From positions 536,501 through 600,500 of the forward strand of contig JAQGDQ010000006.1 of the NCBI GenBank assembly GCA_030141605.1: a stretch of DNA of 64,000 bases, in the 5' to 3' direction. The notes under the pieces were generated by a model. The model did not search any database and was not told the DNA's origin. It saw only the letters and a list, made by a program, of their open reading frames with translations. Position 1 is the stretch's first letter; each line of letters opens with the position of its first letter. Position numbers and translations under genes: made by a program. Shown piece by piece: positions 31,796-44,658 of this stretch. This DNA is from Tubiluchus corallicola (Eukaryota; Priapulida; Priapulimorpha; Priapulimorphida; Tubiluchidae).

Positions 31796-32529
31796 CAGTC
31801 TTTTTCAACCAGTGTGCCGCGGCACACTGATGTGCCGTGAGAGATCATCAGATGTGCCGTGGGAAATTATCTAATATCACCTAATTAACCATTGTCGGGT
31901 GTCTGTACTGTGTCTGTAACCATTGTCTGTGCTGTAATAAACTGTGGCCGATAATGTAAAACTCTTTTATTTCAGTGGGTGGCAGCAGAAAGCGATAAAT
32001 GCCTGTAAAGTCAATAGAGTTAGTGTTTATGTACAGCATCAATACTTAAAATATACTTGACTCTCAAAACACTGCGGGATTGAATGATAAACAAGAGAAT
32101 TATCGCTGTTGTATGTTTGCTTAGTAAATTCGTATACAGTTTACTTCGAGCACATAACTGGTTTAGATATACCATAGTTTAGGTTTGCTATATATACAAA
32201 TGTAAATTTGTTGCGGGCAATCAACCACAGACGGCTTCATTAATATAGTAAGTTTTCAGGCTTCTTTAGAACTATCAATCGACTTGATCAGGCGTACTTG
32301 TAGGGCCAAAGAATTCCACAATTTGGAGGCATGAGACGTGAACGATTATGTGACTAGCCTGCTACGTGAGACTTCAAGATTTCACCACTTTCTGTGCGAC
32401 GCATCAGTCAGAATTGTCACGTGACCGCCTATTGTTTCAACACGCACGTGTCTGTAAATGGTGGTGGTGCCCGAGGATTTTGGAAATGTAAAAAATGTGC
32501 CGTGGCTCAAAAAAGGTTGAAAATCACTG
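31796..32529. mobile_element. hAT (Charlie-like) non-autonomous element, 734 bp
   Basis: Left end CAGTCTTTTTCAACCAGTGTGCCGCGGCAC, right end complemented CAGTGATTTTCAACCTTTTTTGAGCCACGGCAC (both described up to the shared GGCAC block). A perfect 8-bp target duplication CCTTATAA flanks it (31788-31795 and 32530-32537). The TTTTCAACC...GTGCCGTGG end is typical of hAT/Charlie elements in many animals. No transposase ORF. Confidence 0.88.
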
Positions 32530-32537
32530 CCTTATAA

Positions 32538-33934
32538 TATGTAAATAAGTATGGAGCGAGACACAGAACAAATATTCAATGAGTGCGTTTGATACATTGG
32601 TTAATTGTCGGAAATTATGCATTACAAGTACAATGTCAAATTACACAGAAATTATATAACTTATATTGTACTATAGAAATATTTCTGCATAACCCTAAGA
32701 CACCGGTTTACAGAGTCGTGACGCTTCAGTGTGTAGGTACTTAATATTTGGCAAATGAATTGCGCTTATTGCCTAATAATTGTTACGATTGTTATTCGAA
32801 GAAAGTAAAAAATCAATAATAGTTTGAATCATTAATATATTTTTAATGTAAATCATAATACAACATGCGGGACGAATTACATTAGTCCAATTACGACAAC
32901 GTGCGATTATAAGTAATTGTACGATTGTCGTACTGCCGTATCGTCTTAATTGTCAATATGATATCAAATGCTAGCATTAATCAACAATATTCTAGTTGAT
33001 TAATTAATTGCAACTTAACAAAATTAATGGATGGACACACAAACATTCGTGTCACGTACCGGTATATGGAGAACTAGAAAATATCATATACATGAAAATC
33101 TGTTAGAGCTATAAACTGTAAAGTGATTAGAAAGAATATCAATGTCTGAAATTCATAAAACTGTGCAAGATATTAAATTTAGTAGTCCACTTAATAAGGT
33201 TCCAATTACCCTGTGGAAAACTGAACGATAAATGAGCAAATATCGTATTATTCATGAAAGTGGTGTGTTTTTTCCGAATACTAACTATACTATGATATAG
33301 AATACTATACTATGCTACAAAAATAGTCTAACTAACAATATCTGTGTACAACTTGTTCATGTTTACTGGTAACTATTCTTGTCAGTTTCTTGAGATAATG
33401 TTGAGATAAAATTTTCAATGTTATTTTAAGAATGGATGGCATTTTGTCAGTCCAAAATTTACCAGTACGTATTAGAAATACTATGATACACATTTGATTG
33501 GATCTTTGCATCCATTGAAATTTGGCAGAATTGAGTGGACATATCGGGTCTTTGAAACGACTGTGCAAAGCCAATTTTGAACCATACAGAGGCAAGTGGC
33601 ACATCATTGGATTCCTCGTGAAACGTATAGAATTCAATGCGCCAGGCTAAAATTGCGAGTCGATTATGTTTGGCTAGAAATTTCACGCATACAAAATATA
33701 AGCATTCAAAAAATGCCATGTTTGAGGCGCCACGACGCACTGTTACCAGATATAGGTTTTTTAACCCCAAAATAAAGGCGCAGTTGACCAAATCTGGCAT
33801 GCTTGCAGTAGGGGCTAAGTGCCACGTGACCCTGTCACAACTAGTTAACTGGCACTAGCGGTATATATCGACCTGATAAGGCCATTAATTTTTATGTAAT
33901 TCTTTGGTGCCTTCTGGTTCTGGAAGGTAAGTCA
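32538..33934. other. Intergenic DNA
   Basis: Overlapping plus- and minus-strand ORFs at 33.33-33.86 kb (up to 113 codons) show no recognisable domain. Nothing else is evident. Confidence 0.35.
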
Positions 33935-33955
33935 TATATATATATATATATATAA

Positions 33956-34020
<65 letters not shown>
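33935..34020. repeat. (TA)n microsatellite
   Basis: An almost pure TA array with one AAG interruption, directly beside the inverted repeat at 34036-34165. Confidence 0.93.
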
Positions 34021-34024
<4 letters not shown>

Positions 34025-34035
34025 GATCCAGATTT

Positions 34036-34165
34036 ACTTTGCACTTAGCACTTGCATTTAGCATTCGTGGAGATACCTGTATCAGACATAGTCTGTATTG
34101 TAAATCCACTTTAAATTAATACAGGTATCTCCACGAATGCTAAATGCAAGTGCTAAGTGCAAAGT
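34036..34165. repeat. Perfect 47-bp inverted repeat with 36-nt spacer
   Basis: Arms 34036-34082 and 34119-34165 are exact reverse complements and contain TAGCACTTGCATTTAGCATT. The spacer holds a further 5-bp stem (CAGAC/GTCTG). As RNA this folds to a long hairpin. It could be a foldback transposon, a recent inverted duplication or a small-RNA precursor. Confidence 0.9.
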
Positions 34166-34865
34166 GCTAATAACAATATAATAGGCATTGCAACTAATGT
34201 TACACTTCATTTGATAAAACAATCGGCTCAGGAAGTTATTTCGATTCAATTTTAACCAAAAATATATCCGATCTTTAAACGAAAAACCAACCTTTGAGTA
34301 ACATTCATTGTAATATACACTTAGAAATGGTGAAATTACCGCATAATATACGCGTATAAAATGTTTTGATTAAAGTGCAAAAGAAATTTATGCCATTCTT
34401 ATCTCCGCCACCTCGCTGCATAGATATTTGGAAAAAAAACACCTAAGCTTGTGGACAGTACGAAGGCACGTGTAACAAAACTTCTGCAGTTCACTAAGAA
34501 ATTCCGCTATTCTAGCTGATTAAAGTACTTCGCATATCGTGCTTATGCTTACAACTTTAATCCACGGGATTGCACCTGAAAATGCGTAAAGGTACTACAC
34601 ATAATACAATTGCATGAAATAAGACCGTCTTCTTCTCTATCAAGTTCTTCTGATTTTTAGAAAAAAAGTCGTAAGACTGCTGATTTATAAGCTGTCTGTT
34701 TAATCTTCAGGTATTTTGAATTAAGTAAATGCGACACAGAGTCGCATTGGCAAAAGTCACAAAACAGGGTAACTTTGACACCTAATTTCTCCAGGTTGAT
34801 TATGCACTGGTGAAATCTTACCCTGGCGAAGTATGCCACTGCTTTAATGTTTATTGCACAATCAT

Positions 34866-35044
34866 TAACTGGTGAAATGTAAACTGTCGAAGTGATGTAC
34901 TGGCGAAATGCCAGACTGCAGAAATGATGCACTAGCGAAATGATAGGATACAGGGTAAGAGAAATGATAGACTGACAAAATGTTAAAGTGGCAAAGTGAT
35001 ACACTGGCGATATGATTCACTGGCAATATGTAATACTGGCGAAG
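34866..35044. repeat. 16-bp minisatellite, consensus TGATNCACTGGCGAAA
   Basis: Exact 16-bp periodicity at 34893, 34909, 34925, then one 24-bp variant, then 34965, 34981, 34997, 35013 and 35029. Diverged units extend left to about 34800. The period is not a multiple of three, and minus-strand ORFs through it are artefacts. Confidence 0.85.
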
Positions 35045-35048
35045 TAAG

Positions 35049-37937
35049 TTATCGCTGATCGAATGATAATTTTGGCATTTACGCGCACCCTGCCATTCTG
35101 TCACTCATTCGGAACCAATTTTGTGGCTTCCATTTAGATCAAACAAGTTTTGGTACATCTGCAGCAAAGGGTTAAAATTAAGTCACTACATCAGTCTCCA
35201 ATTATACAAGACGCGACCTACTGACGAATGGATGCAGAAAGCCAATGAACACTTATAGCCCCACAGAGTGTATCTTGAAAACTGGGACTGTCAGCGGATG
35301 AAAGATTTTTGTCCCTATTCCATAACTACTAAGCAGTTCAAGGAGATTCACAGTATGCCCATATTCCAAAAAGTCTTCTATAAATTTCTGCGACCCAAAA
35401 TGTATGCAGAATCAGATAAGCGCAAACCAAGTAACTTAGATGCTCTTGTTAAGTACCAACGTTTGGTTAGGAAAAATTAACAATCAGTGCCGTATTGTGG
35501 ACTTGCCTTCAGCTTATGTTAACGCAGGTATTAAAACATTAAGCCTCGTTAAGCTAAATAGTCGCTGATCCGTCAGATTGGATTGCATTTGATGGCGAAG
35601 ATTCGGCTCCAAATTATAAACGCGCTGGAGCAAGTGTATGGTAATTTTCGGAAAACATGGAATGCAAGTCCAGTTTTGCCAAATTTACAGACAGCTGCAA
35701 AGTTTTGCTTTTCTGTTGTTTTGCTGTTCATTTTTGTAAGCGTTGAAAATCTGTTAATACAAACAAGGGTTCAGTTTCAAAGTGTCCCGCGGTCGGCAGT
35801 ATCAATTAACGGGGATTTACCTACATAAAGTATTGCCATAAACACTGTGGAAACATTTCAAAATAGTTGCTTCCTTTGTAGTGACCAAATCTTTCAAAAT
35901 TAGATAAAGGAAGTGATTAAGCTTATTAAACATGGGCAGTGGAACTGATTTTTTCATATAGATGATCGACTGAAGCGAATAATTATTCATTGTATTTCAA
36001 ATATGTATTTCTTGATTATGGTGTAATTTAAACGAAATTTGCTTTCTATTGAATTTATCGTTTATTTTGCTAATACTGAGTACATAATTTTTAATTTTCC
36101 AATGTTTTCCAGCAATTTCCATCTCTAGGAAAAGTTCTCGTCGACATTCTCTTGAAACTACCATTCCTATGAACGACCACGAAATAAAATTGTGAGATGA
36201 TATGGATTTACATGTTTAAACTAATTCAAGTGCTGCCAATTGCGTGAGTTTAACTATACCCTAACTATACCCAGCTAATTATAACCACCACAACCTGTCA
36301 AATGGAAATATAAATTATAATAAAATATGCGTGTTTAATGCAGTGTGTAATTCCATTCTTGCAATGACATACGCCGCGACAATCCTGCATGCAGATTCGC
36401 CATATGATGATGGTCACATCTAATATTCCAACTCTAATCAATTGGGCAAACACCACAAATTGTCCAATCCCTTGCTTCTTATGCAAATAAAATCTTAAAC
36501 GGACGCATTTGGTGATTTGGATGCATCGTAAATGATACCTGCGTCTCGTGATGTAAGGACAGAAAGATGAGCTCGAGCTTCGAGGTTGGTGGCAAAGATA
36601 TAAAACATGTAAAGTAGCTTAACAGGTTAAGAGAATTTAATCCAAGCATGCTGGTGCTGCGAGATCCAATAATAAGCTGTAGCAGCAGGGGACCCTAAAA
36701 ATCTTTTCACAGAAATTAATAGCGCAAAAATATACACGCCAGTTACAAAAAGTGTTGTTGACATCCATGAAGAATCTCGAGTGCAGATCAATATTGTGGT
36801 TTGTGGAATAATATTGGTCGTAAAAACAGTCAACATACGACAATAGCCGTGTAAAGGCTTCTTTTGTGTACTGTGTAAAATCACAAACTAGTGAAGCTAC
36901 TACAATACGTTCATATTATATGAAAAAGATGCCGGCTATCAGAGTAAAATTTAAGAAAAAATAAACCGGTAGTATTACTGCATAGGATAATAGTATAATA
37001 TCTCGGTGGTGTGTAGTATACTTTTTTATACATGGCGCTAATAAGTGTAAAGCGAGAAAAATAACCTAGTAGTCACGGTGTGTGCGTGGTGACGAAGTGT
37101 AGAATGGATAGCCACTACCGAGTTTGATACTCACTTTGGGCGGTTTCTGTTGATTCTGGCTGTTTACCTGGTAGAAGGAAGACATGTTCTCAGTCCGAGT
37201 GTCGCTAAGACACCTGTGACAGTTCTGGGTCTCATCTCAACTCTGGTGGATATGTGTTTATACGCTTGTATGCGCAGAATAAAAATTTAGTTTAATTTGT
37301 ATTTATAATAATATATTTAGATGCATAAAACGGTTTTACAACATACAACGCACCACATTATGTATGGCAATTGTTTTTGCTAGGTGAATGCTAAGTTGTA
37401 CGAGTATGATTAATGGGCGTGAATAGAAAAAACTGACTTACATATTAAAACACAAAACTTAGCTCCTCACAAATGAGCCTAACAGCCAACAATGCACCCG
37501 ATATGTTTCAAAATAAATGCAAGAGGCAGGCAGTATTTGAAATAAATATATAGAGAAAACTCCTATTAAGCCATTTAGCGTCAACATCATCTTTTTCAAT
37601 ATTAATGGCTTTTCTCTAAGTTCAGAGGCTCTTAGCTGTTAAAATCTCTCCTTGCGTCCATTAGTTTCCTCCAAGGTCTAGTAAACTTAACGCAAATGCT
37701 GCTCGATATACTGATGTCAGATATTTACCGTTAACATTGGATTACCCAGTAGACTAGCCATTATTTTTGCTGGACTTTGTGTGTTGACTCGGGCCTGATA
37801 GGCTATTTACTTTAACCGCGCGGCTCGGTCTTTATAATGAATTAAGCTAATGTCAAAGCTTTTCCCTTATTCGTTTTGCCGCTCTACACACACATAGGGA
37901 AAAATCAATTAGCTGTACCGGACAAAATGCAGTAAGA
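35049..37937. other. Intergenic DNA with unassigned short ORFs
   Basis: ORFs at 35268-35480 and 35583-35828 (plus) look protein-like in composition, but neither shows a domain I can name. They may be remnants of a transposon gene. The rest is AT-rich without supported features. Confidence 0.3.
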
Positions 37938-38014
37938 TTACAACGTTATAATTATAATTATACTATAACGGTATAATTATAATTATATAATAATAATTAC
38001 AATTATACCGTTGT
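37938..38014. repeat. AT-rich palindrome
   Basis: The outer arms are complementary (ACAACGTTATAATTATAAT against the right end around ATTACAATTATACCGTTGT, with small mismatches). A central ACTATAACGGT interrupts the TAATTATAAT repeats. Confidence 0.6.
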
Positions 38015-38279
38015 AGTAAGTAATTCTTTGATGCTTTTTTAAATTGATAAAGACTAAGAGTTTTCATTTCACGCTGAATCGATAACCATATTTTAATAGC
38101 ATTATATTTTGATGACTGTTTTCATTATGGAAGAGGGAGTACATAGTTCCGACTGAATATGTTGAGTAATGATCATGTTGATTGTTAACTCACAATTTTA
38201 CTCATCCTGATCTTAAGTCACAAACAAAATTTATTTTGTTCTAATGTACATTATAACTGATGAAAATAATATGTAATGT

Positions 38280-38850
38280 TAATTGTCAATTGTTCCACTT
38301 ATCTGGAGGAGGCTCGAAAGCATAATGCTCCTTCCTCCACATTGACTTGCTGTAATTCTAGTTTCTGCTATACTTTCACTTCTTTTCAATAAAAGGTTTT
38401 CTTACAACTTTCATTAACCCATTTGTTAAGAATATACCTCTCCAGTTATTTATATCATGTCCCTGCCACCTTTTCTGGATAGTGATTTTATTTTAATTTT
38501 TTTCCAATGTAATGGAGCACGCTATTTCGTTACTTCATTATGCGTTTTTAGTTTACTCTGTTTTAAATCCAGCCCTGCATATATCATCATCTCATTTTGT
38601 ACATCCTTGTAGATCAGCTGCTTACCTATTTGGACTCCTAATTGCTTGCTTCATTTCACTAATTGTGATTTCTCTAATTTTTCGTTGTTTTCTTACTTCA
38701 ACTATTTGTGTAAAAATTTTATTTACTATTTCTTCGACTTCATTATTTTCTTCTTCTATGGTAAGTAACTCTTTGAAGTAATTTATATATTTATCTTTTA
38801 TTTCTTCTCACTCACATTTTTTCCGTCTTATTCTTTTATTACACATTTTT
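38280..38850 (-). mobile_element. Non-LTR retrotransposon fragment (reverse transcriptase, N-terminal part)
   Basis: Read on the minus strand with frameshifts, it gives YINYFKELLTIEEENNEVEE, EITISEMKQAIRSPNR and KAADLQG. Further on it gives KSLSRKGGRDMINNWRGIFL. These match the W-x-x-YF-x-x-LL, EI-x-x-A-I and Y-KKG-x-x-x-x-x-NYRGI-L blocks of LINE reverse transcriptases. Stops and frameshifts show it is dead. Confidence 0.7.
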
Positions 38851-40639
38851 CCTCTTTCTTCACGCCCATCATCCGTCTCCTAAAGGCCCCAAAAAGTTTT
38901 TGATTTCACATCTCCATCCTTCAACATGTTTGCGAATTTGATGTGGCACTATTTTTTTCATAAATTTATTTTGAAATGGGAAAGTGAGAGGCGAGTCAGG
39001 TTTGAAAAGCAGTATGACATACCCTCGCTTAACCAGAAAAGCTGTATGTATTACAACTTAGCGCACGTCGTCTGAAGCCTGTGCAATTGGACTCAGTTTG
39101 ATAGATAAACTAAACAGTTGTTTTTCACTTTGCTGAGGATGTGCACATGGATTTCACGTCCTATAAGCAATTTACTTGTCACATCCGTCACACAAAAATG
39201 TGTGGAAATTTGAAGTTTCGACTGATTGCTTACAAACTGCACGGTATACATTGCGCTGAATTCTTCATGGAATTGTTATCTGCCTTCGCATACGGCAACT
39301 GGTTGTCTGCGGCTCGTTCGCAAGCGTCTTTGTTTACCGGCTGTCATCCGTACTTTCTGTATAGTCTATGTACTAATTTTTCATAGACTTTTGAATTGTA
39401 AGCCTAAAGGCTGAAACAATCCACAACTGAGCTTTCTTTATACACAAAGCTGGTGTATCACCATGCTTCAGGGTGTGCTAGCCGTGCAAGGCCTTATTAA
39501 GCCTGCAACCAAGTATTTAATAGAAATATAAGAAAAAATCATATTGATGATTTATCCACAATATGTTTGTCTGTTGGCTCTAGATTTTAGTAAGATTTTC
39601 TAACTTACAACTATGTTCTGTGAAAAGTCATTTTTCTGAGGTTGGAAGTCATTGGTATAACTGGAAATGTTGAAAAACGCGGTTTCATAAAAAATTAGAA
39701 CAGACCTGCTCTCCAACGAATTACTTGTTGTTCAGTTTGTGGGAGTTCCTGCTTTGAAAGCAGAAACTATTACAACTTTCAGATTGCTGGGTTGATCGAA
39801 AAACGATTTTTCGTGACTTTTTTTCATGCGAAACCACTCAAGATATCCTTATCAGTGTGAAAGAAACATATCTCATGGTGAAGAAAACAAGTTTTCGCAT
39901 ATAAAAACTAAATGGCCTAACTAGTGGAGAAGGTTGTTCTGAAGGTTAGTCAGCATCCACATTTCGACGCATTTTAGGTTGTACTTTAGTTAAGATCTTA
40001 TTGAGACCAAAAGAGCTTCCGCAAACTTGAAACAAGCAACCTGGAAGATGAACAGATGCATTGGTAATAAAATGCGGTTAATATCTTAACAACAGAGTTT
40101 GCATTACTGCTAACACAACGAAGCCAACTGCGAGCATTTTTAGTGCGTTAAGGATTCTTTATTACGTCAAGGATTCGATAGCTAGGTGATACTACCGGGA
40201 GTAGCTGTTTTGAAATAAAGCCCAAAATAAACAAAACAGTGGTGTGTTTATTTTAACTGTCTCCCACGGCAAATTTAAATGCACCCCTACAGTTATTTAA
40301 AGTTAATCATCAAAAAGTACCTTTTGAAGGTTTGGATGGAAGGCTTCTTCTCTACAGTATAATTTATTCAGTAGCAGGGCATAGGTATTGTTGACAGACT
40401 CGTCAGTCAAGTGTTTTGTTATGTCCTAATTCTCGACTTAACATTCTGTGAAATGAAATATACGATAGATTATGGTAGATGTTCCATGTAAAAGCATCAC
40501 GAAATGTCGGAAAACTTCCAACATGCTACGTATAACACCCACAGGAGCCTCACAAGGACTTTCTCTAAATGTTTCACACGCCTTCTCATCACTGCACTAC
40601 TAACAAACCTGCCAAACATGCCATACTGCCAAACCCGCC
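38851..40639. other. Intergenic DNA
   Basis: Overlapping plus-strand ORFs near 39.14-39.41 kb have no recognisable domain. No repeat ends seen. Confidence 0.3.
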
Positions 40640-40805
40640 ATACTCGTCAAAAGTAACTGACTAGCTTAAACTAGCTAACCAATTAATTAGCTTACAAACT
40701 AACTAATAAAAAAACAAACTAACTAGCTAACCAAATCATAGCTAGATACCTACTTAGACAGCCAGTCAGTCAGTGAGTTAGACAGTCAGTCAGTCGATAT
40801 GTGCG
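40640..40805. repeat. Degenerate CTAA/CAGT tetranucleotide tract
   Basis: Recurring AACTAGCTAACC and TTAGCTTACAAACTAACTAA words pass into CAGCCAGTCAGTCAGTGAGT and GACAGTCAGTCAGTC. Confidence 0.6.
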
Positions 40806-43800
40806 TGCATGTATTCATTGTTCATTCATTTGCTTGTTTGCATACATTTTGTTCTTTTGCATCAGTTAATCAGTAAACCAAATAGTCAGCCTGGCGAATG
40901 AGTAAATCACCTAATAAGTTTGTGCGTAATGTTGTTTTATTCCACATAATTATACTGAAAAAAGATTCAAGAATAAATGTATAACGCCTTGGTTTGCTGA
41001 CGTTGAAATTTCGTCGATGTGTGGAATATAAATTTCCAATTCTTATTCGATGTGTACGTTCGGTGTTTAAAATCTCAAATGGGAAATATTTAACATCCTA
41101 CAATTATGTCGCTAAGGCAGATTTGGGAACGCTTCCAGTGCAACAAAATTTTAATTAGAACATTGCATCAACGTCACATCTTAAATGTAAAACATCCTTT
41201 TATATTACTGCGATTGGATACCAAAGCTAAAATTTTATTTATAACTGTATCTTATTTTTATTTATAACTGTATCATGTATATACGACATCCATATCAAAA
41301 CTTCCCTTCAAGCAGCTCATATGAAACACATGCAGCTGTCTTGTACGCAAACGCGCTTTAAATTTGCTTCAACAAAAATATTTGTTTAGCAGTTTTCACT
41401 CAAACCGCGAGGAAAAACTTTAGTAATTTTTAGTGAAATCGATAAGCAGAATGAGTCATTAATTTAAAATCCTTTGCAGGACAGAAGAAAATCCTAAATC
41501 AAGTTAAAGCCTACCTTAAGATGCATTCACATCTATATAGTCAAGCAGCAGCATAAAACCCGTTATTCAGCTGTTTTACAATTTGCACTAATGCCATTTA
41601 CGCGTGCGACTTCCACATTTACTATTCTCTCCCACTAAAAGTAACGGCGAGCACTTAGTGTGCAAAACAACGCGTCCCTTTACTTGGACAAACAAAGTTT
41701 ATTGGAGTTTTCTGTAAAACACGCGTCCTTTTTAAAGAACATGAACAAACAACGTTTTTCTCAAAGTGTTATTGAATAAGAAACATCCACTTTCATTTTC
41801 CTGTTCTGTCTTCCTGAAAGACGAGGCCTATTCTAGAAAAAGACACCATGCATGCTTTCCAGAAACGACGCGAGCTTTTGGAAAGCACATGCTTCCAGTC
41901 TTCCGGTTTCGAAAAGATCTTTTTTCGCTATGTCATGGAAACAGCACATGACAAATGTTTCTTTCTAATGTATGCTGCTTTTCGAAACAACGTGTCATTT
42001 GCAGCCAGTCAAATTGCGACAAAGTGGCGTGTGTCACATAAAGCTGTTGTTTTTGGATGCACACGTGCTTTCTCGAAAAGAGGAGTCGGGAAAATGAAGG
42101 TGGAGTTAAGATACGTACCTTAAATGACAGTACTGTGCCTTTTTTTCACCAGTGAAGTTGCGAGAAAACGACAAGTGTTTTCACAAACGAGGCAAGTAGT
42201 TTCAAAAAATTTTCACACCAACGAAATTGCCAAAAAATGTTTGAAACTTGTAAAAGCAAACGTGATTACTTCACGTATTTGACACTAATTACCCGTGAGA
42301 CAATGTGTGCATTAGAAACTGTTTACAGCCATATGCGGGTCATTTTTGAAATAAGAGAGGCTAGACAACCTTTAAGTTCCACGGAGATTTCCACATTACA
42401 GCAATATGCTAACACAGCAGTATATAGTACAATAAACCATCCAGAGAATATGCCTTACCAAATCTTTCAATAAATTCTCTATGACAATGAATTATTCGCA
42501 AACTGTCTTTATTTCTTAACGTAATCATAAATCAACCGATACGTTAAAGTTTCGGCGTCAGAGTCTAACAAAGAAAACCATTAAATATCTAACGAGTGCG
42601 TTAAACTGGCAAAAACTATTACCACACAGAACAGAAACAATTTGTTAAGAAAAATACGCTACAGAACCTTTAGAGGCTTTATTTTAAAAACCGCCCAACG
42701 CAAGCAGGCACAATAAGAACAGCGTCTATATTTTCAATTCAATTTCAATGATCAAATACATAATTATAATGTACATTGGCAAAACACAATACAATACATA
42801 CATGTCAAATAGTGCATACATATAAAGTTAATTCATAAAAGCTTTTTCCAAAAGGTTATTTTCACTGTTAGTAGTAACAATAATTAACATTTTTGGCATA
42901 ACTTGTATTTAATAGATAAGTTAGCTAAGTAATTAAATAACTTAGTAAATAAATATAAGTAGACTGATATAAAATCACAGTTAAGTAGACGCCAGTTAAG
43001 TAATTGTAGACGCCATCCTAAGAAAAATTACGGTCGAACATTAAGCCGTTGGATCCATGTACGGGTAAGTTAGTTTGCAGATGATTTTTTGACAGCTGGT
43101 AGCTAAGTACATTATCATAATACGAGCCACACGACTATTGGTAGGGCTCTGTTTACCCAGGACTTTGACAGTACGTTTACAAAACTGGAACAAGTTTCCT
43201 TATAGTTGCAAACGGCTTAAAAACCTAATACAGGAGGCTTTGTCGGGTGCGAATCAAGCAAATGTACAGTCTACGCTGTGATACATTGAATCCTTCATTT
43301 ATAAAAATGGCCTTGCAAGCCTATCTGCCAAAGCTGAATTACTACAACTGTTGGATAAACAGAAGCAAACGTTTTTGCGGAATTTTGTTTTTATAAGCTT
43401 AAAGCACACACCAGACACAAAATTTCTAACATCTCGGTAAGCAAACATTATTTTTCCTCAAGCAGTAAAAATATGATGTCTTAAAACTGTAGACGCAGTT
43501 AACCAAAAGTTTCTGTTAGCCGAAACAACTGTTTCCAGTGATTCAGCTCCACTTTTTATTTGTATAAAAGTTGTGAGTCTAGTAGTAGTAATAAAATGTT
43601 GTTTTAGTCTGATTAGTTGTACAATAAAAACATTAGCTAAAATAGCTATTTGCCGACAAAGGATAAAAATTTTATGATGATATGTACAATAAATAACGAT
43701 GATGAATGTGATAAAATACATGTAAATGGCCATAGTTTCACAGTAGTCAAACGTGTTGTTAATTGTTGTTTTCAATACAACCACATTTTTAACTTACTCA

Positions 43801-43889
43801 AACCTGTAAAATTCGACAAAATAATGTTGCAGACATTGCAGTTATATCTACATAATTCGTTAAGCAAATAGCTAATATTACATATTAGC
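40806..43889. other. Intergenic DNA with unassigned ORFs
   Basis: The segment 41640-42230 is less AT-rich than its surroundings, with recurring GAAA(C/A)GAC and CGAAAA words. ORFs at 41848-42123 and 42237-42473 show no domain I recognise. The second ORF's stop codon lies inside an AATAAA. Nothing else is supported. Confidence 0.25.
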
Positions 43890-44515
43890 TGATATTCGAT
43901 ATAGCTGATTTTTAAACATTGATTTTAATTTCCCCAGGCAACTTGTTCCACAAGTTAATTCCTACATATTTAATAGAGCTTTTTGTCATAACTAACTAAC
44001 GGCACTATAATGAGGCATTTATAAATACTAATGTTTTAGCAACTAAACAATGTAACCTAATCTCATGCAAAGAACGAGAACCTGTTTGCATGAGTAATGT
44101 TGCATACCGTAATCGTTGTGAGCAATTTAAACTTCCGTAAATTCACTTTCAGTTCTTCTATTGTTAACTATTCCACAAAGTGATATGCTAAGAAGCAACA
44201 ATTAAACTGCTATTTGAAATATGCATGATGTAATATTAACTTGTTCTTTAAGTCAAGAGATTTTTGAGCTTGTTCAGTACGTATTTTAATTTGTTAGATG
44301 TGTTTATACATGTAAGCTGAGGGTATGGTCCGTAAAGTTTAATTTGGCATCTATGTTGACTCCTAGTAATTTTATGTATTTTGCATCCTGCAATAATTGC
44401 TACACCATTGAGAAGAAGATATTTTTCACTTTCATCTAAGGGGAATTTCGAAAAAACTATGCCTTCAAATTTTCCAGGATTAGCTGCTATTTGGTTGCAT
44501 GTACAGTATAGTTAA
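43890..44515 (-). mobile_element. Non-LTR retrotransposon fragment (CR1/L2-like RT C-terminal part)
   Basis: On the minus strand QIAANPGKFEGIVFSKFPLD is followed, after a frameshift, by KYIKLLGVNIDAKLNFTDHT. These are the ANP-KF and KLLG-x-x-(I/L)D-x-x-L-F-x-x-H motifs just after the palm of CR1/L2-type reverse transcriptases. Weaker similarity continues to about 43.89 kb. Several stops show it is decayed. Confidence 0.7.
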
Positions 44516-44591
44516 TTTTGTGGAATTATATTTTCACAAATATAGCCACTTCGGGAGCACGCAGGTCTTTACTAAAATGTGTTTAAAAGGC

Positions 44592-44658
44592 TTACTGAGA
44601 TTTGCCGAAAACAAAACAAGGGAAATTCCTCTGTGTTGTTTTCCACAAATCTCAGTAA
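44592..44658. repeat. 67-nt imperfect hairpin
   Basis: Arms 44592-44618 and 44632-44658 pair at 24 of 27 positions (TTACTGAGATTTG against CAAATCTCAGTAA at the base). The 13-nt loop can pair further (AGG/CCT). Size and shape resemble a microRNA precursor, but expression is unknown. Confidence 0.6.

Noticed and set aside
33332-33858. Overlapping 101-113-codon ORFs on both strands
   Set aside because: They overlap each other in opposite frames and show no known motif.
37120-37260. Possible tRNA-derived SINE (GGGTCTCATCTC as B box)
   Set aside because: No matching A box, stem pairing or target duplication.
41848-42473. Two plus-strand ORFs, the second with its stop inside AATAAA
   Set aside because: No recognisable domain and no intron joining them convincingly. 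Left as unassigned.
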